From assembly GCA_046349915.1 (NCBI GenBank), contig JAXMBL010000003.1, positions 2,294,001-2,358,000 on the forward strand: a stretch of 64,000 nt of DNA, given 5' to 3'. Under the pieces are notes generated by a model. The model was given only the letters and a program-made list of their open reading frames with translations. It ran no database searches and was not told the DNA's origin. Origin of the DNA: CAIXSC01 sp046349915 (GTDB taxonomy: Bacteria > Planctomycetota > Planctomycetia > Pirellulales > Pirellulaceae). Within the stretch, counting starts at the first letter, position 1. Every line of letters starts with the position of its first letter. This document shows, piece by piece, positions 35,696-44,784 of this stretch. The position numbers and the translations under genes were made by a program.

Positions 35696-38362
35696 CAGCG
35701 GTTGTCGCTGTCTTTGCGAGTTAACTCGCAGACGCTGCAGTTGTTCTTCCGACAGTCCACGTCGCTCAAGCAACTTCAGTACGCCGTCGTCGAGTGACTG
35801 AGGGCCGCGATCGTAGTCGCCCGCGAACCAGTAACGCCCTCCTTCGGTCGCGGCGGCCGAACCATGAAATGTCAACCCTTTCAGCGACTCCGCGTTGGGG
35901 AACGTCGTCCATACTCGCTGTAACTGGCGGAGCGGCACTAACGCGAGATCGATGCGTGTAGGCGAGTCGAGAGGCAAGGCGGCGACGGCGAACTCGCTCC
36001 CGTCCTCGTGAAAGACTCCTGAGAAAAGCCGCGGCCGCTCATTCATCACCTCGATCAACTCGATCTGGGCGGCCTGAGCAACCGGCGACGAATTCGAGGG
36101 ACTCGTTGGCGAGCGAACCGCCGAGTCGGTGGGGCGAACCAAACCGCCTGTCGCGGCTGGGGGACGAAATCCCGATTGAGGCAATGTACGAGGTGCTGCT
36201 GACGAAGGCTGGCCTGGTCGCGGCCCAAGCGGCGGGCGTTGATTGGGAAGGCCAGTTCGAGGCGAAGAGGGAGTGGCGCCGGCGCCGGCCTGCGGTCGTG
36301 CAACGGGAACACGTATTGCGTAAAGCGCGCTGCTCGAGGTGAGGAATTTGGTCGAAGTCGCGTCACGGTGAGTGGCGAGGATTCCTGGATCGAACGCGAT
36401 CGCGGCATCCGATCCGGCGACTCCCGGGGGCTCCAAGTCGCCTCTGCTGTTCGCAGTACTCTCCTTTGTTCCGGGAAGTTCCAGCCGGCGAGTCGTCGAG
36501 GCATAGTGCTCGAGTGGAGTGCGCTGGAGCATCCGCAGTTGCGGAGAATACTCAGCTAACGATGCCGCGGAGCCCATGCTGGGATTCGTCGGATCGGACA
36601 AGATTGAAGGGATAAAGAGATGGCCGCGGGCGTCAATCACCAACGTGCGACACACGTGCGTTGGCGGCGACTCGACGACGACGCTCTTCGTTTGACCCGA
36701 GGGGACATGGTATTGAAGAAGCCGTTGGCCTGGGTATGCCAGTGCATAGACATAATCGCCGTAACAGGCGATGGTTGCGATCCCCTGGGGCACTTGGAGC
36801 AGCATTTCCCAAGTGTTCTCGGGGCGGCGAATGCGCCAAAGTCGCGAGCCCCAGCGCGGCGCTTGGCGAGGGTCGGGGTGAGCCGTTGAGTCGCTAATGG
36901 AGGAAAAATAGAGATGCCCGTCGTCTGCCTCGAGGATCGGCGAGAGAATCAGCCTCGCTTTTTCGTCGGGAGGCGTCCCTGGCACTGTGCGAAGCGCCGA
37001 AGCGACATTGCCGCGAAACTGGGGTGGGCGAACGCCATCGAATTCAAATACGCTGGCCGACGCATTGGCTTCCAGCTCGGTCGATACGGCGAACCAGAGT
37101 CGGCCCGCTCGATCCCTGGTAATGCCGCTCCAGATGGCCGCACCGCCGGGGACGTCCGGCACGACGGTCTCAGCTACTCGCAGCGAGACCTTCGGGGGAA
37201 CGACCTCTTGTGAAGGAGACGGCGCGGCGACCGACGCTGGCGCCCGCGCACTGGCAACTCGGGCCCGCAACGACTCGATGAGTTTCGAGCGTGTGGGGCT
37301 GAGTTCCTCCCATTGCGAAATCCCTCGAGTACGCACTTCGTCCGCGACCAAGCTCATCGCCAGCGCACTCGCGGGGTCGAAGGCGAGTGGCCAGGGACCC
37401 GCGGGTTCATCCAGGTTGGCTCGCATGGGCGAACTGGTTTCGGAGACGTGCGTCGCTCCCCAGAAATGTCCCAACTCATGCAACAAGGTCTCAAGACACT
37501 GTTCTTCGGAAAAATGGGCCTGAGCGTCGGGGACGAGTAAGTGCGTCGTCAGAGGTTCCTCGGACAGTTTCGACTTAGCGACCTCGCTGGGAGTCACTGG
37601 ATACTGTCGAGTGAATCCGACGACAAGTCTGGCTGACTCCAGCGGCGCGCGAGATTCAAAATCTCGTCGCGCGCTCTCCCAATCTTCGGCGGCGGCGCCC
37701 GGATCCCAAGTTCCGAACGAGAGAATGTGTAAACGTATCCCCGCGGCGGCTGCCAGTAATTCGGATGCGGTGGCCAAGCGTCGACGCAGGCGTCGCTCGG
37801 CGAACGCCACCGTCTCGGGTTCGCGACCATCCATGACGACGCGGATCGCCAGGACGCCCGCGGCGAGTTGCTGGTCGGTGGGACGAACTCGGTCCATCAC
37901 TGGCGTTGCATCGAACTTGCCGGCGCCGAAGTCGATTTGTCGTAGCTCGACATCATCGCCGGCCTCGTTCGGGACAAGCACATAGGCTCGATCGGGCTCG
38001 AGTGGTTGTCGTTGAGGCGAGTCATTTCGCCCCAAGAGAATGAAAGTCGGCCCTGCGATACGGTGGCTCCGCACGGCGCCAGGCGTCAGCGTGACCGACG
38101 TCCCGCTGCCAGCCTCGAATTCCAGTCGATACGGCACAGCGACTGGAACGCGACTGGCAATGACCACGCAACCGCTCGTAGTCGCCCAGACTTGCCTGCT
38201 ACGCGCGACGCCCACCAAGTCGCCGCAAGCGATGCCGAGCAGCGCGAAACCAATGATCAGTAACGCTCGCTGAGCGCGCAACGAGCCTGGAAGTGATCGC
38301 AACCAGAACGGATCGACGATCGAAAACAAACTCAAATGACTAACGCGTGGTGGGCGTTCCAA
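35654..38362 (-). CDS. Metzincin-type metalloprotease with C-terminal propeller-like domain
   Basis: A 902-residue protein. One membrane helix lies near residues 33-50 (LLIIGFALLGIACGDLVGVA). The protease domain (about 150-330) has HELGHFWGATH at 295-305, a complete metzincin HExxHxxGxxH, with a following SSPM that could be the Met-turn. The C-terminal half (about 400-902) contains propeller-like strands (RDRAGRLWFAVSTELE) and ends LLFSLEFEAEVDSK. That tail is close to LLFRVDFGFELERE at the end of the convergent VanZ-like protein. The start is the TTG at 38362, overlapping the upstream lipoprotein stop by 23 bp, and it is uncertain. The protease target is unknown. Confidence 0.82.
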   Translation of the reverse strand: MERPPRVSHLSLFSIVDPFWLRSLPGSLRAQRALLIIGFALLGIACGDLVGVARSRQVWATTSGCVVIASRVPVAVPYRLEFEAGSGTSVTLTPGAVRSHRIAGPTFILLGRNDSPQRQPLEPDRAYVLVPNEAGDDVELRQIDFGAGKFDATPVMDRVRPTDQQLAAGVLAIRVVMDGREPETVAFAERRLRRRLATASELLAAAAGIRLHILSFGTWDPGAAAEDWESARRDFESRAPLESARLVVGFTRQYPVTPSEVAKSKLSEEPLTTHLLVPDAQAHFSEEQCLETLLHELGHFWGATHVSETSSPMRANLDEPAGPWPLAFDPASALAMSLVADEVRTRGISQWEELSPTRSKLIESLRARVASARAPASVAAPSPSQEVVPPKVSLRVAETVVPDVPGGAAIWSGITRDRAGRLWFAVSTELEANASASVFEFDGVRPPQFRGNVASALRTVPGTPPDEKARLILSPILEADDGHLYFSSISDSTAHPDPRQAPRWGSRLWRIRRPENTWEMLLQVPQGIATIACYGDYVYALAYPGQRLLQYHVPSGQTKSVVVESPPTHVCRTLVIDARGHLFIPSILSDPTNPSMGSAASLAEYSPQLRMLQRTPLEHYASTTRRLELPGTKESTANSRGDLEPPGVAGSDAAIAFDPGILATHRDATSTKFLTSSSALYAIRVPVARPQAGAGATPSSPRTGLPNQRPPLGPRPGQPSSAAPRTLPQSGFRPPAATGGLVRPTDSAVRSPTSPSNSSPVAQAAQIELIEVMNERPRLFSGVFHEDGSEFAVAALPLDSPTRIDLALVPLRQLQRVWTTFPNAESLKGLTFHGSAAATEGGRYWFAGDYDRGPQSLDDGVLKLLERRGLSEEQLQRLRVNSQRQRQPLLFSLEFEAEVDSK

Positions 38363-39467
38363 GCGGGTAAGGAGTCGAGGGACGCTGAGGCAGATTGGCA
38401 GTGCTCACAGGAACTCCATCGCTGGCCGCCGGTTGCGGCGCGGTCAGCGAGGGCGGCGCCCCATACATCCATACCGGAGGCGGAGTGACATACACGGGCG
38501 CCGGTGGAAACGGAGAGGCAGCGGGCGCATTCGCGGACGCCTGCGGGCTGGTCGATGGCGGCGCGTAAGCGGGAGGCTGCATCGCCTGCGGTTGCAAATT
38601 CTGGGGATGGTTGTATTGAGGCTGCGAGTATTGCGATGACGGATTTTGGGGGGATGGATACGGAGGCAGCGGGTAGGGCGATGTCGATTGGGGAACGGCC
38701 TGATACTGGGGCTGGCCGGGGAGAGTATTGCCTTGGGTGGCGGGATTCGGAACGGCGGGAATGGCGGCGCCCGATAGTGCACCCGTCATGCGATTGTTCG
38801 GCAAGACTCGGGGGGACGGCGGGAACGGAGGTGGATTCGCTTCCACCGGCAGCGGTTGAGAGAGCGAATAAACGCTCGTCGGTTCACCTTCCAGAGTGGG
38901 CTCGGAGGGCGCCATGGGCTCTGGGGGCGAGTCGGGAGGAGTGGTTGGCCCTTGTGGATTTGGCTTGGGATTTGGCAGAGGTTCCTCGCGGAAGCTCGAG
39001 TTTGGCATGGGCGCCATTTCGGGAGACGTCATGCGGTCTAGCGCAGGTGACAAGGGGCCCGCGGGACTCGGCGCATCCGGCGGAGGCCCGACTTGACCTG
39101 GAATCATGGGACCTGGAACGCCATAGTTGACGTTGGCGTAGACCGGTCCTTCCCATGCGGTCCACTGAGTTTGTTCGTGGCCGTGCGGATGACGCAACAA
39201 CACCGCGGGCGGCGGCGTACTGGGGCGCAAGGCCGATTGCATGGGGAAGTACGAGACGGCGGTTGAGCAGTAGAGGTCGCCCGCGGGAAAGTGGACGCAG
39301 CCTATGCTGGTCAAGGCAAGGCTGCCGACGCAAACGACCGACCACGATCGCCGCCTGCTTGCAGACCAAAGGTTGCGGAACAAGCCGGTGGTGAGACGTC
39401 GGACCCCTTTCAGAGTGAAAACTCGCCAGACTAGCGGGAACCGATATGCGGCGGTGGGAGTTTTCAT
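38340..39467 (-). CDS. Proline/glutamine-rich lipoprotein
   Basis: A 375-residue lipoprotein. A basic N-terminus is followed by VVCVGSLALTSIGC with lipobox Cys57. The mature chain is low-complexity Pro, Gln, Ser and Tyr (for example PYPSPQNPSSQYSQPQ) with no clear domain. The start at 39467 overlaps the Wza-like gene stop by 4 bases (ATGA), so it is translated from the same message. It may be an outer-membrane accessory of the exporter. No homologous family is recognised. Confidence 0.75.
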   Translation of the reverse strand: MKTPTAAYRFPLVWRVFTLKGVRRLTTGLFRNLWSASRRRSWSVVCVGSLALTSIGCVHFPAGDLYCSTAVSYFPMQSALRPSTPPPAVLLRHPHGHEQTQWTAWEGPVYANVNYGVPGPMIPGQVGPPPDAPSPAGPLSPALDRMTSPEMAPMPNSSFREEPLPNPKPNPQGPTTPPDSPPEPMAPSEPTLEGEPTSVYSLSQPLPVEANPPPFPPSPRVLPNNRMTGALSGAAIPAVPNPATQGNTLPGQPQYQAVPQSTSPYPLPPYPSPQNPSSQYSQPQYNHPQNLQPQAMQPPAYAPPSTSPQASANAPAASPFPPAPVYVTPPPVWMYGAPPSLTAPQPAASDGVPVSTANLPQRPSTPYPLGTPTTR

Positions 39468-40546
39468 TGGAAGCCTCCGCCGCCCAAAGTACCTTGTGAG
39501 CCGCCGCCGCGGAGCACCGGGCCCGAGAAGCGAGTCACCGTGTTGACGCCTAGCAGCGAGAAGCCGAGCACTCGTTCGGCGGGCGCCAGCAATTTCGCCA
39601 AGCGAGTGTCCAAGGCGACGAGGTCGTCTTCGGCGATGAATAGTCGATCGCCTGGCATGAGCTGATAGTTCGTTGCGATCGAGCCTTGCGTGGCGATGGC
39701 TTGCCAGTCGACGGGCAAGACTTGTACTCCGCACGCATCCGATGACGGGCGAGCGACCCAGATGCGCTTCGAGGAGACCTCGCGCAATCCGTTGATATTC
39801 GCGAGCGCGTCGAGCACGGTCTCGTTGCCGGTGATGGGGAACTTCGCGACCTGATCGCCCAGACCAGCGCCCGCGGTGATGATGTAGTAAGACTTACTGT
39901 TGAAGGCGTAAACGTCGACCGCTATTTCAGGTTCTTCCAGGAACTGCGACAGATGTTGTTCAATCGACCGTTTCGCGTCCGCGAGTGTTTGTCCTACGAC
40001 ATACACGCTCCCGTACGAGCCCAAGGTGATCGTGCCATCGGAACTCACCACGTGCTCGCCGGCGATTGTCTGCAATCCCGAGATGCCGCTGAGCGAAACC
40101 GTGACGGTCGGCGACTTGAGGGTCAGACGTAGGTGTTGATCGACGGCCCGTTCTGCTTCATCGCGCGTCATGCCAGAGACTCGCACCGAACCATACGGCA
40201 GACCGAGGTTCACTTGACCGCCGGGTTCGATGACATACGAACCGGAAATCGGTGAATCGGGCAGAGTCCCTTGGGCTTGAATCGTCAAAATATCGGAGGA
40301 TCGCAGCCGGTAGGGCGCTTTGGGGACGAGATTGACCGCCTCGACGAGCAGAATATCGGGTGGCTCAATGATGTAAGGAGGCAGGGTTGTCTTGTGGAGT
40401 TCCCTGGGGACGACGGCGGGCGGGGTGAGCGTCGAAGCGGTCGAATCGGGACGGTGGCCAGGCGACGCGCATCCCCACGCGTTCGCCAACAGCATCGCGG
40501 CGAGCGCGACGAGTAGGCGGTGCAGTGTGTGTGGGTTCGGCGACAT
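39464..40546 (-). CDS. Polysaccharide export outer-membrane lipoprotein, Wza type
   Basis: A 360-residue lipoprotein (ANAWGC, lipobox Cys26) that should form the outer-membrane channel for the exopolysaccharide. YRLRSSDILTIQAQ opens the export domain. An SLBB-like segment follows (ITLGSYGSVYVVGQTLADA), then a second one ending in YQLMPGDRLFIAEDD. A Gly-rich tail ends the chain. An ATG at 40546 was preferred to a TTG at 40558. It is paired with the lipoprotein gene downstream through an ATGA overlap. A Wzc-type kinase was not found in the window. Confidence 0.9.
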   Translation of the reverse strand: MSPNPHTLHRLLVALAAMLLANAWGCASPGHRPDSTASTLTPPAVVPRELHKTTLPPYIIEPPDILLVEAVNLVPKAPYRLRSSDILTIQAQGTLPDSPISGSYVIEPGGQVNLGLPYGSVRVSGMTRDEAERAVDQHLRLTLKSPTVTVSLSGISGLQTIAGEHVVSSDGTITLGSYGSVYVVGQTLADAKRSIEQHLSQFLEEPEIAVDVYAFNSKSYYIITAGAGLGDQVAKFPITGNETVLDALANINGLREVSSKRIWVARPSSDACGVQVLPVDWQAIATQGSIATNYQLMPGDRLFIAEDDLVALDTRLAKLLAPAERVLGFSLLGVNTVTRFSGPVLRGGGSQGTLGGGGFQ

Positions 40547-40685
40547 GAGGTTTGCCAAGCTGTGTCGATTGTGCTGGTCGTGCGAGTGGAAACTCCCTGT
40601 CGGGACGTCACTTCCACGCGAATGATCGGCGCTATGTGCGCGGCGACTTCAATCGGACGGAGGGCTACAACCCTCAAGTCGCGAA

Positions 40686-41003
40686 TTACCCCTTTCCCAG
40701 GACCGACGAATCGTTCCAAGCCGGAAACTCGGCGTCGTCCTGGTCGACTTTGTCAATCATGCGGGCAACCTCGACGCGAAAGTCGCAGCCATAAGCGTCA
40801 CCCGCATTGATGGAAAGTTGTGCGCACGAGGGCTGAAGGATGACCGCCGATAGCCCATCGGCGTCGTCAGAGTCCACCACGCGCAAGACATTGCCCAGCA
40901 ATTCATCGGTAAGGCAGTGGCAGATGCCGCGAAACACGGTAGTCGCCGTCCCCCAGCTAAAGACGACGGCGACGCGTTTCGAGTCAAGGTGCGAGTAGTC
41001 CAT
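40686..41003 (-). CDS. Hypothetical protein, 105 aa
   Basis: Starts MDYSHLDSKRVAVVFSWG and looks like a small alpha/beta domain with alternating hydrophobic stretches (VAVVFSW, LSAVILQP). There is no signal peptide and no recognised family. It has two or three cysteines (GICHC, YGCDF). No convincing ribosome site precedes the ATG. It lies between the Wza-like gene and a promoter-bearing gap. Function unknown. Confidence 0.5.
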   Translation of the reverse strand: MDYSHLDSKRVAVVFSWGTATTVFRGICHCLTDELLGNVLRVVDSDDADGLSAVILQPSCAQLSINAGDAYGCDFRVEVARMIDKVDQDDAEFPAWNDSSVLGKG

Positions 41004-41111
41004 GTGCTAGTGACCGTGCAAGGATGTCGTGGCAAAGAACCTGGTGAGCGGGGAAAACGTTGAGCGGTTCAGCGAAAGGGGGGAGCGATTTCGGCGGATT
41101 GACGAGTTTGC

Positions 41112-41141
41112 TTGACACATCCCAGGTCGGCTGAGAATACT
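41112..41141 (+). promoter_or_regulatory. Sigma-70-like promoter
   Basis: TTGACA at 41112-41117 matches the -35 consensus fully. AATACT at 41136-41141 matches the -10 at four of six positions, after an 18-base spacer. It lies 57 bp before a small open frame (41198) and 226 bp before the secreted protein gene at 41367. Confidence 0.4.
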
Positions 41142-41197
41142 CGACGCGGCGGTAGGGTGATCAGTACAATCGTTACAGATCAACGAGAGAGATTCGC

Positions 41198-41323
41198 ATG
41201 GCCTTGGTTTGGGGTGTAATTCCCTCGCATCCAGGTGGAACTCGCGAGGTCAGGAACGCTGTCCGTGAAATTACGCCGACGTGCAAGGGATTGGTTGTCG
41301 CGATTGAACCGAGTATCCGATAG
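41198..41323 (+). CDS. Possible small protein, 41 aa
   Basis: Frame MALVWGVIPSHPGGTREV, ending AIEPSIR. A GAGAGAG stretch lies 5-11 bases before the ATG, and the promoter-like pair at 41112-41141 is upstream. It is not similar to anything I know, and such a short frame may be chance. Confidence 0.3.
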   Translation: MALVWGVIPSHPGGTREVRNAVREITPTCKGLVVAIEPSIR

Positions 41324-41366
41324 TTTTTAGAGATCGACCCTTAGCCCAGTTTCGGGGACCACTCTC

Positions 41367-41837
41367 ATGCAATCACGCCGCGCCTGGATTGGATTGGCGA
41401 CTTTGTTCGCGATCCTGACATGGGAGTCGTTGTGTGGAAACTCGCTGGCCCATGCTCAGGGGGCGTCTGGCGGCCGATATCAGTCGCGTAGCGGTCCGAC
41501 GATCACGCCGTACTTGGATTACTTCCGACGGGACAATGGCCAACTCACGCCCTACCACAACTTCGTTCAGCCCAAGTTTCAATTGCGCGAGAACCAGCAG
41601 CAGGTGGATAGCTTCATGCGACAAGAAATGACGCGTGGCGCGACCCTCCAACGCGAAGTCAATCAGTTGCAGCAGATGCGTCAATCGACCGCTCGCCCCA
41701 CGGGCAGCGGCGCTACCTACATGAACTACTCGCACTTTTATCCCCAAGGGGCCGCGCCGGGAATTCCAGGAGGCGGGAGAGCGGGCGGCGGCGGCGGGAT
41801 GGGAGCAGGACAAGGCGGCGGTTACGGACGTAATTGA
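41367..41837 (+). CDS. Secreted protein with Gly-rich tail, 156 aa
   Basis: Signal peptide at 1-31 (IGLATLFAILTWESLCGN to AHAQ). The mature part is polar, with PTITPYLDYFRRDNGQLTPYHNFV, a Gln-rich helix (about 70-105, possibly coiled coil) and a C-terminal Gly-rich tail (PGGGRAGGGGGMGAGQGG). It is probably an exported small structural or cell-surface protein. It lies next to the polysaccharide exporter genes but on the plus strand. No family recognised. Confidence 0.75.
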   Translation: MQSRRAWIGLATLFAILTWESLCGNSLAHAQGASGGRYQSRSGPTITPYLDYFRRDNGQLTPYHNFVQPKFQLRENQQQVDSFMRQEMTRGATLQREVNQLQQMRQSTARPTGSGATYMNYSHFYPQGAAPGIPGGGRAGGGGGMGAGQGGGYGRN

Positions 41838-41960
41838 GAACCGGTGAATCGGGGCGACTGATTTCGGGACGGCCCCCCATCGGCACGCCGCCGAAAACTG
41901 CGGGATGCGATGGATGAGACACGCGGCGTCGCTCAGCGGTGACCCAAGGGAAGGGATTGG

Positions 41961-42173
41961 TTGGCTAGGATGGCTTTTGAGAATGCAAAGTCGCTGCTCG
42001 CCGAAGCAGATACGTCGGAGAAACGCTTCGCGGCGATTCGAAGCGCTCTGCGGCAAGGCATGTCGTTAAGCGACATCGAGGCCTATCTGGATGTGTTGGA
42101 TCTTGTTCGAGCTCAAGATGAAGCCGATCGTCGCAAGACGGAACGTGTGGATCACCCCGCCACCGATCGATAG
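41961..42173 (+). CDS. Small conserved-looking protein, 70 aa
   Basis: Helical 70-residue protein (SLLAEADTSEKRFAAIRSAL, MSLSDIEAYLDVLDLVRAQ). AAGGGA lies 5 bases upstream of a TTG start at 41961; an ATG at 41970 is an alternative. Its end overlaps the convergent epimerase end by 22 bp. It may be a small regulator, but there is no evidence for a function. Confidence 0.5.
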   Translation: MARMAFENAKSLLAEADTSEKRFAAIRSALRQGMSLSDIEAYLDVLDLVRAQDEADRRKTERVDHPATDR

Positions 42174-43090
42174 TAGTCGACGGAACGGCGCAAACCTTCC
42201 AGGAAGTCGACGACCGGTTCGTAGCCGAGTAATTTCCGGGCCTGGGTAATGTCCGCCAGACTGTCGCGCACGTCTCCCACACGTGGCGGCTCATGGATCA
42301 CATTCGCGCCCACGCCCACCAAGTTCTCGAGCGCTCGAATCAGTTCAAGCAACGAAATCGAGCGACCGTAGGCTACGTTCAGGGACTTGCCCGCGACGCC
42401 TGCCGCATCGGCGGCCAGTAGATTGCCAGCCACCACGTTATCGACGAATGTGAAGTCGCGCGATTGGCCGCCGTCGCCGTACACCGTCAACGGTTGACCG
42501 GCGAGAATCCAGGTGACGAATCGCGGAATCACGGCCGCGTAAGCTCCATTCGGGTCTTGTCGAGGCCCGAAGACGTTGAAGTAACGCAAGCCAACCGTTT
42601 CCAGTTTGTAGGTCTGATAGAACGCCTTGCAGTACATCTCGCCGGCCAACTTCGCGGCCGCATAGGGCGAGAGTGGATCGGGCAAATCGGACTCGCGCTT
42701 CGACGAGTTGGGCTGGTCGCCATAACAACTGCTCGATGCCGCATAGACCACTCGACGCACGCCAGCGCGGCGAGCCTGATCGAGCACCATGAGAGTGCCG
42801 GTGGCGCAGGCGGCGTGAGTGTCGAGAGGGCGATCGACGCTGCGAGGCACGGACGCTAAAGCCGCCTGATGGTAAACCACCTCGACCCCCTGCATCGCGC
42901 GTCCCACCACCTCGGCATCCACAATCGAACCTTCGATGAATTCGACTTGGCCTCGCAAGTGGTCCAGATTGGCGAGTTTGCCGGTGCTGAGGTCGTCGAG
43001 CACGCGGACAGAATCACCGCGGGCGACCAGCGCGGAAGCGATATGCGATCCGATGAATCCTGCTCCGCCCGTCACAAGGAATTTACGCAT
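42152..43090 (-). CDS. NAD-dependent UDP-sugar epimerase (WbpP/TviC-like)
   Basis: Extended short-chain dehydrogenase of 312 residues that interconverts UDP-sugars. It has TGGAGFIGSH (NAD loop), the serine motif ASSSCYGDQP, YAAAKLAGE (catalytic YxxxK) and LRYFNVFGPRQ. The VPRSVDRPLDTHAACATGT segment resembles the WbpP/TviC UDP-GlcNAc 4-epimerases. Its neighbour is a UDP-sugar 6-dehydrogenase; together they would make UDP-GalNAcA. The start is at 43090, where the NAD motif begins. Confidence 0.88.
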   Translation of the reverse strand: MRKFLVTGGAGFIGSHIASALVARGDSVRVLDDLSTGKLANLDHLRGQVEFIEGSIVDAEVVGRAMQGVEVVYHQAALASVPRSVDRPLDTHAACATGTLMVLDQARRAGVRRVVYAASSSCYGDQPNSSKRESDLPDPLSPYAAAKLAGEMYCKAFYQTYKLETVGLRYFNVFGPRQDPNGAYAAVIPRFVTWILAGQPLTVYGDGGQSRDFTFVDNVVAGNLLAADAAGVAGKSLNVAYGRSISLLELIRALENLVGVGANVIHEPPRVGDVRDSLADITQARKLLGYEPVVDFLEGLRRSVDYYRSVAG

Positions 43091-43170
43091 GACGATGCCG
43101 TTTCCGAATACGAATCTGTTGGGAATGTAAGTTGAGGAGGCTGGGAGGCTGAGTGGCAAAGACGGCGATG

Positions 43171-44601
43171 TTACGCCTTAACGATCTTGCCTCGCCCTTC
43201 AGTGACCTGCGCCGTCGCGTTGCGAGTATCAACGATCAGGGACGCGTGTCGCACGATGTGGGGATAGTCAAACGCCGAGTGGTCGGTGACGATCAGCACC
43301 GCGTCCAGCGAAGCCAAGTAAGCCGCATCCAGCGATTGGCTCGACATCGCAGGGAGGTGGTGTCGTCGCATCGAGGGAAGCGTGGGGACATGAGGATCGC
43401 TGTACGATAGATCCGCGCCCCGAGCCGCCAATAATTCGAACAGCTCAAAGGCCGGACTTTCACGTGGATCATCCACGTCTTTCTTGTAGGCGGCTCCGAG
43501 CAAACAGATTCGGCTGCCGCGCACCGGCTTCCCGCGATCATTCAACGCCTGCGTCAGTCGATCGACCACATACTTCGGCATGCTGGTGTTGATTTCACCC
43601 GCGAGCTCGATGAAGCGAGTCGACATGCCATGCTTGCGCGCGACCCAACTTAAATAGAACGGATCGATCGGAATGCAGTGCCCACCCAGACCAGGGCCAG
43701 GATAAAACGCCTGGAATCCGAACGGTTTGGTCTTCGCCGCATTGATGACCTCCCAGACGTCCATGCCCATGCGATCGCACAAGACCTTTAATTCGTTTAC
43801 GAGGGCGATGTTCACCGCGCGATAGGTGTTCTCGAGAATCTTGCACGCCTCCGCCACTTCGCAGCTGGAGACGGGCACGACCTTCACCACGGCGCGCGAG
43901 TACAACGAGCAGGCCAGGTCCCGGCTCGTCGCATCCATTCCACCAACGACCTTGGGAATGGTGCTGGCCATGAAGTTCGGATTGCCCGGATCTTCGCGTT
44001 CTGGACTATAAGCGACAAAGTAATCTTCGCCCGCCTTCAAGCCGCGGCGTGTCAGGATTGGAAGGACAACGTCGCGAGTCGTTCCAGGATAAGTCGTGCT
44101 CTCGAGGACGATCATCTGACCGGGTCGCAAGGCCTCGGCGATTTCACGAGCCGTCGACTCGATATAGCTGACGTCTGGATCACGACTCTCGCTCAACGGA
44201 GTAGGCACGCAAATGATCACGACATCCGGTTCGGCCAAGCGAGCAGGGTCGGCCGTCGGTTCAAATTTCGCCTCGCGAACCCACCCCGCGATCCAGTCGG
44301 ACGGTATGTGACCGATGTAGCTCTGACCTCGCCGCAGCTGATCGACTTTCCGCTGATCGACGTCGTATCCCAACGTCCGATAGCCTGCCTTCACAAAGGC
44401 GTGGATCAGTGGCAGGCCGACATAGCCAAGACCAATGACGCCGATCAGAGCTTCCTTTTGATCAATACGTCGGGCAAGCTCTTGGGCTGCGAGCGGCATG
44501 GACTCGGGAGCAGACGCAGGGGCCTGGGATTCGGCTCGAGGGGACATGGACAATAGGGTCTCGAAAGGGGCCGGTGTTCCGGCGGTGGATTGGGTCGACA
44601 T
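43171..44601 (-). CDS. UDP-sugar 6-dehydrogenase (WbpA/TviB type)
   Basis: Oxidises a UDP-HexNAc at C6 to the uronate in two NAD-dependent steps. The 476 residues include an unusually long N-terminal extension of about 50 residues before IGVIGLGYVGLPLI (NAD loop). ENTYRAVNIALVNELKVL and GPGLGGHCIPIDPFYLSW hold the catalytic Lys region and Cys. It resembles WbpA/TviB (UDP-GlcNAc 6-dehydrogenases) more than Ugd. It lies 80 bp upstream of the epimerase gene in the same direction. Confidence 0.92.
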   Translation of the reverse strand: MSTQSTAGTPAPFETLLSMSPRAESQAPASAPESMPLAAQELARRIDQKEALIGVIGLGYVGLPLIHAFVKAGYRTLGYDVDQRKVDQLRRGQSYIGHIPSDWIAGWVREAKFEPTADPARLAEPDVVIICVPTPLSESRDPDVSYIESTAREIAEALRPGQMIVLESTTYPGTTRDVVLPILTRRGLKAGEDYFVAYSPEREDPGNPNFMASTIPKVVGGMDATSRDLACSLYSRAVVKVVPVSSCEVAEACKILENTYRAVNIALVNELKVLCDRMGMDVWEVINAAKTKPFGFQAFYPGPGLGGHCIPIDPFYLSWVARKHGMSTRFIELAGEINTSMPKYVVDRLTQALNDRGKPVRGSRICLLGAAYKKDVDDPRESPAFELFELLAARGADLSYSDPHVPTLPSMRRHHLPAMSSQSLDAAYLASLDAVLIVTDHSAFDYPHIVRHASLIVDTRNATAQVTEGRGKIVKA

Positions 44602-44784
44602 GATCGGTTCGCCAGCGAAGAGGTCTGGTTAGCAGGATTCTAAGGGATTTTGCGCCCCTCGACTCGCGGGACGCTGTGCTTCTGAATGTGGACGTCGAAA
44701 TGTACGTCTTATGAAGCGTGCGAGTCTTTCGCGCAAACGGTTTTTGCGAAGACCTCGGCGCCTGGGACTCCACAAAACTGTTAA

